A stretch of 35,446 nt of DNA, from NCBI GenBank assembly GCA_964651395.1, contig CAZYXZ010000028.1, positions 1 through 35,446 on the forward strand, given 5' to 3'. Both the position numbers and the translations under genes were made by a program. The DNA comes from CAZYXZ01 sp964651395 (GTDB taxonomy: Bacteria; Actinomycetota; Actinomycetes; BP-191). Positions 29,494 through 35,446 of the stretch are shown here, piece by piece. Position 1 is the first letter of the stretch; the number at the start of each line of letters is the position of its first letter. The notes under the pieces are model-generated. The model was given only the letters and a program-made list of their open reading frames with translations, searched no databases and was not told the DNA's origin.

Positions 29494-30683
29494 CCGTGCC
29501 GCTGCAGAACGAGGAACCGGCGCCGCGGCACCGGGTGCTTGCGGACGCGCTCGACGGCCGCGACAACGCGGTCGGTCTGCTGCGGCTCGTCCTCGCCGCG
29601 ATGGTCATCGTGTCCCACACGTACTACCTCGGCTACGGCACGCCGGACCCGCTCGCCGGCTGGGCGCGCGGCCGACTCAACCTCGGCGACCTGGCCGTCG
29701 CGGGCTTCTTCGTCCTGTCCGGGATGCTGGTCAGCGCGAGCTGGCAGCGGCTGCGGTCCACGCCGCGCTATCTCTGGCACCGCTTCCTGCGCATCATGCC
29801 GGCGTTCTGGGCCTGCCTCATCCTCACGGCCTTCGTCATGGCGCCGTTCGTCTGGTGGCGCGAGAAGGGCGCACTCGGCGGGCTGTGGGAAGTGCCCGGC
29901 GAGAAGCCGGTCACCTTCGTCGCCCACAACGCGACGCTGGAGATCCATCAGTACGGGATCGCCGGGATGCTGCGCACCGAGAACTTCCAGCACGGCATCT
30001 TCGCCGGCTACTTCAACGGCTCGATCTGGACGCTGATCTACGAGGCCAAGTGCTACCTGCTGGTCATCGTGCTGGGCCTCGCCGGCCTGCTGCGACGCCG
30101 GCACTGGATGGTGGCCGTCGCGGTGGTCTGGTACATCGCGCTGCGCAACACCGAGCCGTCCGTCCCGGGCGACCCGGGCGCCAACCTCTGGCTCGGGCTG
30201 TGGGACATCCGGCTGGCCGCGCTCGGCTTCGCGTTCCTGGCCGGCATCCTGGCGCAGCTCTACGCGCCGCACATCCGGCTGCGCGGCGACCTGGCACTGC
30301 TCGCGCTGGCCGGCGTCCTGCTGGTGCCGCACTTCGGCTGGGAGCCGCTGCTCGGCATGGCCTCGCTCACCTACCTGCTCTGCTGGCTGCTGGCGCGGCT
30401 GCCCGGGCGCACCGTCGGCGTACGGCAGGACTTCTCGTACGGCGTCTACCTCTACGGCGTGCCGGTGCAGCAGCTGCTGGTGATGGCCGGCGCGACGTCG
30501 CTCGGCGCCTTCGGCTTCACGACGCTGTCGCTGGCCGGCGCGTTCGTCTGCGCTGTGCCGTCCTGGTACGCCGTCGAGCGGCCCGCGATGCTGCTCAAGA
30601 ACCTTCGGCGGAAGCGGGAGGGCGAGCCGGTGCCGCCTCCGGACCCGGCAGCCGAAACACCGATGGTGAGCGCCCGCGAATGA
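29490..30683 (+). CDS. Acyltransferase 3 family membrane protein, glycan O-acyltransferase-like
   Basis: A 397-residue polytopic acyltransferase of the OafA type. R-x10-H is in the first membrane segment (Arg32, His43 in LRLVLAAMVIVSH). Further marks are GFFVLSGMLVSASW, RFLRIMPAFWACL, NGSIWTLIYEAKCYL and DFSYGVYLYGVPVQQ. It would transfer acyl groups to sugars across the membrane. The GTG at 29490 overlaps the previous stop in GTGA; GTGs at 29487 and 29496 are less likely. Its last 89 bases are antisense to the end of the convergent glycosyltransferase gene. The basic/Pro-rich C-terminal tail (about 35 residues) comes entirely from this overlap. Confidence 0.93.
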   Translation: MTVPLQNEEPAPRHRVLADALDGRDNAVGLLRLVLAAMVIVSHTYYLGYGTPDPLAGWARGRLNLGDLAVAGFFVLSGMLVSASWQRLRSTPRYLWHRFLRIMPAFWACLILTAFVMAPFVWWREKGALGGLWEVPGEKPVTFVAHNATLEIHQYGIAGMLRTENFQHGIFAGYFNGSIWTLIYEAKCYLLVIVLGLAGLLRRRHWMVAVAVVWYIALRNTEPSVPGDPGANLWLGLWDIRLAALGFAFLAGILAQLYAPHIRLRGDLALLALAGVLLVPHFGWEPLLGMASLTYLLCWLLARLPGRTVGVRQDFSYGVYLYGVPVQQLLVMAGATSLGAFGFTTLSLAGAFVCAVPSWYAVERPAMLLKNLRRKREGEPVPPPDPAAETPMVSARE

Positions 30684-32499
30684 TCTCGGCGACCGATGGC
30701 GTGTCGATGTTCACGAACTGCAGCAGCCCGCTGCTCGACGCGCGGTAGCGGCCGAGCATCTCCGGCACGTGGACACCGTAGGCGCCGTCCTCGGCGAAGC
30801 GGCACCACAGGTCGTAGTCCTCCCAGCCCATCAGCCGGGTGTCCTCGCCGAAGCCACCGAGGTCGAGCAGCGCCTCGCGCCGCAGCAGCGCCATCATGTC
30901 GATGTAGTTGCCGCGCTGGAACAGCGTCGGGTCCCAGGCCATCGCGCTGAGCAGGCCGACCGGGCCGGCCGGGCCGATGCTCGCGATCGTGCTGTACGCG
31001 AACGCCGCGCCCGGGTCGTCGTCGAGCGCCTGCACCAGCACGCCGAGTGTCCGCGGGTAGATCGCGTTGTCGGCGTCGAGCATGTAGACCAGCTCGCCGC
31101 GCCCGCGGCGCGCGATGACGTTGCGCGAGCGGGACGGGCCACCGTTGACCCGGCCCTGGAGCAGCACCGCGGGCAGGTCGGGATGCGTCTCGAAGAACCG
31201 GGAGATGGTCTCGATCGAGTTGTCCGACGACACGTCGTCGTAGACGACGATCTCGAAGTCGGTGAACTCGCTCACGCTGACGCTGCGCAGCGCCTGCACG
31301 ATCTCGACGGAGTAGTTGTAGTTGGGGATGCCGACCGTCACGCGCGGCGCCTGCCCGCGCTCGTCGTACGCCGGCGTGCTGGCGACCACACGCACGCCCT
31401 CGGCGTCGTAGGACGGGTCGTCGCGGGTGAGCAGCTGCTGCAGCAGCCGCTTGGTCTCCACGGAGTGCACGGCGACGTTCTTGACGGCCGCGCGCAGCCG
31501 GTCGAACTCGGTCGGCTCGGACGGGACCAGCGGGTGCGGGCGCAGGTCCGGCCGCTCCGGGAACGAGATCGGCGTCACCATCTCGCTCGCGCTCACCGGC
31601 AGGTCGCCGGCCACTTCGAGCAGCGTCGCGGCTGTGCCGCTCATCGGCAACTCGGTGCGGACGAAGTCGTAGGCGCGGTCGCGGATCTCGGCCAGCCGCT
31701 CCGGCTGGCGCAGCAGGTGGTCGGCCAGCAGCCCGAGGCTCTCGGCCGCGCCCACCACCATGTGCTCGCCGGCAACCAGCGGCAGCTCGTCCGTCGAGTG
31801 CTCGGTGAGGACGACGCAGCCGTTGCCCATCGCCTCGAGAACGCGCACCCACTCGAGTGAGCGCGACTCGCCGCGGTGCAGGTTGACCAGGAGGCGCGTG
31901 TCGGCGAGCAGCTGGTGCTTCTGGGCCCCGATGACGAAGTCGGGACGCGGTCCGGTCTTCGGCTCGAGCGGCGGGATCAGCAGCTTGGTGCGGTGCTGGG
32001 CCAGGACGTCGGCGTAGCCGGCCAGCACGCGGCCGCGGCGCGCGTCGGTCGAGCCCAGGTACGCGACGTCGACTGTGCGCGGGTGGTCGGCCACGCCGCG
32101 CCAGGCGTCCCAGGCCGGCCAGTAGCCGAGCTGCAGGTGCGCCGCCTCGAGACCGCGGCGGCGTAGCTCGATCATCGAGCTGGTGTTGATGGCCAGCGTG
32201 CGGGCCACGAGCGGCGCGCACTCGGCGGTGACCTCGAACCACTCCGTACCCGGCATCTCGACGCAGAGCCCGATCGTGCGGCGCAGCTGCTCCGGCGTCG
32301 GCTCGCGGTCGACGTCGAGCAGCGGGAAGACCTCGTGCGGGATCACGACGAACGCGTCGACGCTCGCGTCGTCCGGGAAGGCGTCGAGGGAGATCGAGGC
32401 GTGCACCCCGGCCTCGCGCACCGCGCCGGCCAGACCCTCGAGCAGCTCGAGCATGAAGGCGTTGCCGCGGCTGGACGCGACGAAGCAGATCCCGCTCAC
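30595..32499 (-). CDS. Two-domain glycosyltransferase (GT-B/CgeB-like plus GT2)
   Basis: A 634-residue cytosolic protein. Residues 1-345 look like a CgeB/group-1-type GT-B domain: INTSSMIELRRRG, VDVAYLGSTDARRG and SRSLEWVRVLEAMGNGCVVL, with the expected ExxxxG-like donor loop. Residues about 385-600 are a GT2 domain: VTVGIPNYN, VVYDDVSSDNS, metal-binding DAD in YMLDADNAIYP near residue 475, and MGWEDYDLWCRF as the acceptor and base region. Both domains seem intact, so one chain may add two sugars. The GTG start overlaps the stop of the methyltransferase gene (GTGA, 32499-32496). The 3' end overlaps the convergent acyltransferase gene by 89 bases. The acceptor is probably a surface polymer (inference). 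Confidence 0.85.
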   Translation of the reverse strand: MSGICFVASSRGNAFMLELLEGLAGAVREAGVHASISLDAFPDDASVDAFVVIPHEVFPLLDVDREPTPEQLRRTIGLCVEMPGTEWFEVTAECAPLVARTLAINTSSMIELRRRGLEAAHLQLGYWPAWDAWRGVADHPRTVDVAYLGSTDARRGRVLAGYADVLAQHRTKLLIPPLEPKTGPRPDFVIGAQKHQLLADTRLLVNLHRGESRSLEWVRVLEAMGNGCVVLTEHSTDELPLVAGEHMVVGAAESLGLLADHLLRQPERLAEIRDRAYDFVRTELPMSGTAATLLEVAGDLPVSASEMVTPISFPERPDLRPHPLVPSEPTEFDRLRAAVKNVAVHSVETKRLLQQLLTRDDPSYDAEGVRVVASTPAYDERGQAPRVTVGIPNYNYSVEIVQALRSVSVSEFTDFEIVVYDDVSSDNSIETISRFFETHPDLPAVLLQGRVNGGPSRSRNVIARRGRGELVYMLDADNAIYPRTLGVLVQALDDDPGAAFAYSTIASIGPAGPVGLLSAMAWDPTLFQRGNYIDMMALLRREALLDLGGFGEDTRLMGWEDYDLWCRFAEDGAYGVHVPEMLGRYRASSSGLLQFVNIDTPSVAEIIRGRSPSVFRLPGPEAAPARPPASAEGS

Positions 32500-33656
32500 G
32501 ACGGGCGGTGGGCGTCCCGCTCGGCCCGGGCGGCCCGGCGTACCGACGGCCGGAGCATGCGGCTCAGCCAGCGCATCGGGGCCGTGAACTTCCAGCTGGT
32601 GCTGGCCCGCATCGCGGCCGCGTCGGCGGAGGAGTTGGCGGCGTGGGTGGCCGCGAGGAGGAACTCCTCGGCCATGATCTGCGCCTCCTCCTCGGCGCGC
32701 GCGAGCCGCGCGCGGACCGAGAGCAGGTCGGCGGCCGCCTTCTCCGCGGCCATGAGCCGCTCGCCCAGCTCGTAGACCTGGCGGCGCAGGTCGGTCTCGA
32801 TGGCCCAGGCCACCTCGGCGGCGCGGTGGTGTGCGGCCGCGTCGGAGGCCGCGCGCTCGAGCTGCTCGTGCCACGCGCGGATCTCGAGCATCTCGCCGAG
32901 CACCGTCGTGCCCGGCGCGGGCAGGACCTCGGCGTCGCTGGCGAGGGCGATCGTGTAGACCTCCTCGCCGCGGCCCAGCCGTCCGGTCTTGCGGACCGAC
33001 ACGGGCAGCTCGACCGTGGTGTCGGCGATCCCGGCCGTGCTCATGTCGGTGACCATCGAGGCGGTCCACGCGTGCTGGAGGTAGAGGGCGACGTTGCCGA
33101 AGCGGCGCTTGAGCGACGACTCGAGCTCGTCGGTCGTGTACTCGTGGACGTGGTACGGGTTGCCCGGCGTGTACACGTCGCGGTTGGGCGAGGACACGAT
33201 GAGCAGGCCGTCCGGGCGCAGCACACGCCGCAGCTCGTCGAGGACGCGCTCCGGGTCGTCGACGTGCTCGATGGCCTCGAAGCAGACGACCACGTCGAAC
33301 GAGCCCGGCGGCAGGCCGAGCGACCGCAGGTCGTCGACCCGGAAGTCGGCGCGCGGGATGCAACGCTCGCGCGCGGCCTCGACCGCTTCGAGGGCGATGT
33401 CGACGCCGACCACGCGGGTCGCGCCCGCGGCGGCGAGAATGGCGGACCCGTAGCCGACGCCACACCCGGCGTCGAGCACGTCGCGACCTTCGACGCAGGC
33501 TGCGGCGAAGTGGTAGCGCGCCAAGTGCTCGGCGGCCACGAGCTGCCCGGCCATGGTCTCCGGGACGAAGCGCTCGAGGTCGCCCGACTGGACGCCCGTC
33601 TCGATCCTGCTGGTGGTGATGCGTCTCTCCGTTCCGACTGCCCCCGAAGGTTCCAC
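32496..33656 (-). CDS. SAM-dependent methyltransferase with C-terminal coiled coil
   Basis: A 386-residue protein from the GTG at 33656. The class I methyltransferase fold has motif I VLDAGCGVGYGSAIL, VVGVDIALEAV and FDVVVCFEAIEHVDDPERV, then LRPDGLLIVSSPN. The C-terminal third is charged and helical (about 255-345), a coiled coil rich in Ala/Glu, ending in a basic TAPMRWLSRMLRP tail that may touch the membrane. It heads the minus-strand half of the glycan cassette and is coupled to the glycosyltransferase. The start is uncertain: the best ribosome site (CGGAGAG) stands just before an ATC at 33620, and upstream GTG/ATG at 33728/33725 would place three inverted repeats inside the gene. Confidence 0.88.
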   Translation of the reverse strand: MEPSGAVGTERRITTSRIETGVQSGDLERFVPETMAGQLVAAEHLARYHFAAACVEGRDVLDAGCGVGYGSAILAAAGATRVVGVDIALEAVEAARERCIPRADFRVDDLRSLGLPPGSFDVVVCFEAIEHVDDPERVLDELRRVLRPDGLLIVSSPNRDVYTPGNPYHVHEYTTDELESSLKRRFGNVALYLQHAWTASMVTDMSTAGIADTTVELPVSVRKTGRLGRGEEVYTIALASDAEVLPAPGTTVLGEMLEIRAWHEQLERAASDAAAHHRAAEVAWAIETDLRRQVYELGERLMAAEKAAADLLSVRARLARAEEEAQIMAEEFLLAATHAANSSADAAAMRASTSWKFTAPMRWLSRMLRPSVRRAARAERDAHRPS

Positions 33657-33734
33657 GGTACGTGCCGCGCGGGGCACGTGATCGCCGAACCGTGACAAAA
33701 CCGAAGGCACCGCACGTGAGGTCATCACGGTTCG
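33655..33734 (-). promoter_or_regulatory. Repeat-rich control region upstream of the methyltransferase gene
   Basis: Two inverted repeats lie here: ACGTGCC (33660-33666) with GGCACGT (33673-33679), and CGAACCGTGA (33686-33695) with TCACGGTTCG (33725-33734). CACGTG occurs at 33675-33680 and 33713-33718. TACCGT (33660-33655, minus strand) could be the -10 box. The density of dyads supports a regulator-bound promoter rather than coding sequence. Confidence 0.45.
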
Positions 33735-33830
33735 TGCCCGCGCGCGCTGGGGACGCCGGCGGAGCCACGACGCGGGGTGCGCGCCAGAAGTGATCTTACC
33801 TGCCGGCGAACGGGATGACGCCCACCCGGC

Positions 33831-34982
33831 TCAGAGCGTCGAGGTCTGGCCGGCCACCTCGGCGCGACTGAAGGCGGCCCCGCCGGGCGGCGCAGCCCAG
33901 AGCAGCTCGCACCGCTTGGTGCCGAGCCGGCATCGCACGAGCTGGGGCCCGATGCCCACCAGGATCGTGTCCTCGTCCTCCCACGCGATCCCGTCGCCGA
34001 CCCGCGGGAGCTGCGTCGGACCGGGCAGCGGAGCCATGGCCGCCATGACGACGGCGACCGGCCCGCTGCCGACCTGGGTCAGCCCGGCGCCCCGAAGCCC
34101 ACTCGGCGCGATCCCTGAGATGCTCTGGCACCGGTCGTCGAGCTTGGGCGTTCCCCTGAAGTCTGCGACCCGGACGCAGTCGTTGCCGGCGATCAGCACG
34201 CGGCCGGACCTGGGATGCGTCGCGATGGGGTTGCTGAAGGTCTCGTCGAGCATCGTGACGCAGTTCGACGGCAGGTCCCAGAGAAACGGCCCGCTGGCCA
34301 GGACCCGGTCGCCGGCGAAGCCCCGTACGAACGGGTAGATACCGTCGATGTCGCCGAGTGACGGCGAGGTGAGCAGCACCTTCCCCGTGGGCAGCTCGGC
34401 ACGCACGAAGCGCGCGTCCCGGAAGGGGCCGGCTCCGCCTTCAGGCCCCGGCGTGCCGGAGAAGCTGCCCTGCGAGTAGACGACCGACGCCCCGTCGGCT
34501 GCCAGCGCGACGCCGCGGTAGCTCTTGCCCTGCGCCAGGGTGGTGATGCGGCCGTCCGCGGCGACCAGCAGCACACGCTTGTCCGCCTGCACCACGACGC
34601 CGGAGGGCGCACTCGTCATCGCCATCACGTGGTCGACGGGCAGTGTGACCTGACGCGCCGCGGCACCCGCCCGGGCCGGCACGAACAGCCGGTTGTCGAT
34701 GGCGTACGGGATTCGCGGCGGCGCGCCCTTGGGCAGGGCCGCGAGGAAACCGTCCTGCTCGCCGTAGTCGGCCAGGCCCGGGAACTCCGTATGCCTGGAC
34801 CGCAGCGTCGTAGTGCTCGGCAGCGGAGCGCACACCGGCTTCGCGACCACCGCCGAGGCGATCGCCGGCTTCGCGCTCAGCGAGAACGGGCTGCGCCGGG
34901 ACCGGACCGCGGCTGCTCCACCGCCGAGCAGCACCCCGAGGACGGCCGCCATCGCGATGACGCGCGAAGCGCGCAGGTCCAC
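33831..34982 (-). CDS. Exported beta-propeller-like protein of unknown function
   Basis: A 383-residue protein with an N-terminal signal or anchor segment (about 8-28, VIAMAAVLGVLLGGGAAAV). The remainder alternates short beta-strand segments and loops such as VLLVAADGRITTLAQG, GVALAADGASVVYSQG and GRVLIAGNDCVRVAD, typical of a WD40/TolB-like propeller of about six blades. Cys in DLPSNCV, NDCV, DRCQ, RCRL and KRCEL could form disulfides outside the cell. No catalytic residues are evident. The GTG at 34982 follows a GGGGGG ribosome site. It is separated from the cassette by 100-175 bases and may be an unrelated gene. Confidence 0.68.
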   Translation of the reverse strand: MDLRASRVIAMAAVLGVLLGGGAAAVRSRRSPFSLSAKPAIASAVVAKPVCAPLPSTTTLRSRHTEFPGLADYGEQDGFLAALPKGAPPRIPYAIDNRLFVPARAGAAARQVTLPVDHVMAMTSAPSGVVVQADKRVLLVAADGRITTLAQGKSYRGVALAADGASVVYSQGSFSGTPGPEGGAGPFRDARFVRAELPTGKVLLTSPSLGDIDGIYPFVRGFAGDRVLASGPFLWDLPSNCVTMLDETFSNPIATHPRSGRVLIAGNDCVRVADFRGTPKLDDRCQSISGIAPSGLRGAGLTQVGSGPVAVVMAAMAPLPGPTQLPRVGDGIAWEDEDTILVGIGPQLVRCRLGTKRCELLWAAPPGGAAFSRAEVAGQTSTL

Positions 34983-35017
34983 CGCAGTCCCCCCGGAGCC
35001 GTCGGCCGAACGTGAAC

Positions 35018-35446
35018 CTACTTGCCGGCGCCCATCCCGACACCCTGAGCGCGCTGGAGCGACTTGCCTTCGGTCTGCAGCGAGGGCGCCACCATGACCT
35101 CGACCTTCTGGAACTCCTTGAGGTTCGAGAAGCCGGTGGTGGCCATCGACGTACGCAGGCCGCCGAGCAGGTTCATGGTGCCGTCGTTGACCGGCGCGGG
35201 CCCGATGAGGATCTCCTTCAGCGTGCCGAGCGTGGACGTCTTCACGCGGGTGCCGCGCGGCAGGTCCGGGTGGAAGGTGGCCATGCCCCAGTGGTAGCCG
35301 CGGCCGGGCGCCTCGACGGCGCGGGCGAGCGGCGAGCCGATCATCACCGCGTCGGCGCCGCAGGCGATCGCCTTGGCGATGTCGCCGCCGGTGCGCATGC
35401 CGCCGTCGGCGATGACGTGGACGTAGCGGCCGCCCGACTCGTCGAG
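35018..35446 (-). CDS. guaB3: GuaB3-family IMP dehydrogenase-related protein, C-terminal part (cut by window edge)
   Basis: The last 142 residues of an IMP dehydrogenase/GMP reductase family TIM barrel. HVIADGGMRTGGDIAKA and CGADAVMIGSPLARA are the phosphate-binding and glycine loops. The tail (PRGTRV, NDGTMNLLGGLRTSMATTG and LKEFQKVEVMVAP) is that of the actinobacterial GuaB3 branch rather than the catalytic GuaB2. The catalytic cysteine loop lies outside the window. Gene order guaB3 then guaA on the same strand fits actinobacterial purine clusters. Confidence 0.9.
   Translation of the reverse strand, partial: LDESGGRYVHVIADGGMRTGGDIAKAIACGADAVMIGSPLARAVEAPGRGYHWGMATFHPDLPRGTRVKTSTLGTLKEILIGPAPVNDGTMNLLGGLRTSMATTGFSNLKEFQKVEVMVAPSLQTEGKSLQRAQGVGMGAGK

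Noticed and set aside
1..35446. tRNA, rRNA, CRISPR arrays or insertion sequences
   Set aside because: No cloverleaf-like tRNA ends, spaced direct-repeat arrays or transposase frames were seen; gaps are all under about 200 bases.

Overview
The window is a gene-dense, very GC-rich chromosomal segment, about 70% G+C or more by eye. It comes from an actinobacterium. The evidence is a GuaB3-type IMP dehydrogenase paralogue, a UvrD-like PcrA, many GTG starts, an LAXTG (sortase E type) wall signal, and several genes whose start codon lies 5-7 bases after a TANNNT -10 box, as in leaderless actinobacterial genes. The core order sucCD / M23 peptidase / pcrA / guaA / guaB3 resembles that of other actinomycetes. 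I cannot name a genus. No tRNA, rRNA, CRISPR array, insertion sequence or prophage gene is visible.

Region 1 (1-4044): sucD (cut by the window edge), sucC and a 136-residue cobalamin-binding mutase subunit form a minus-strand operon linking acyl-CoA isomerisation to succinyl-CoA synthetase. Only 18 bases away, a divergent plus-strand gene encodes a fused AccD/AccA-type carboxyltransferase, followed by a coupled small membrane protein. Region 2 (4147-10295): an alpha/beta hydrolase, an M23 endopeptidase behind a structured leader, the helicase PcrA, a secreted trypsin-fold protease with a perfect 22-bp palindrome upstream, a PIG-L deacetylase and a small membrane protein. Region 3 (10298-12582): two translationally coupled acyl-CoA dehydrogenases.

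Region 4 (12645-26226) is a run of exported proteins: an M6 metalloprotease and a PhoX-type phosphatase, both ending in sortase signals (LAATG and LPATG); an S15/CocE hydrolase; an unknown secreted protein; a lipoprotein with a duplicated cupredoxin-like domain; an acyltransferase; a neutral-ceramidase-like protein; and a large secreted esterase. It looks like a scavenging or envelope-remodelling region for peptide, ester, phosphate and amide substrates (inference). A strong 13-bp hairpin at 26266-26294 closes it.

Region 5 (26317-35446): guaA and the C-terminal part of guaB3 flank a surface-glycan-like cassette. The cassette holds a methyltransferase-like protein, an O-acyltransferase, a two-domain glycosyltransferase and a methyltransferase with a coiled coil. 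They are arranged as two coupled gene pairs that converge with an 89-bp overlap. A GNAT acetyltransferase and an unknown exported protein lie beside the cassette. The most unusual items are the duplicated cupredoxin-like lipoprotein, the sortase-tagged protease/phosphatase pair, the structured M23 leader, the divergent 18-bp promoter, and the glycan cassette with its repeat-rich upstream region and uncertain start codon.
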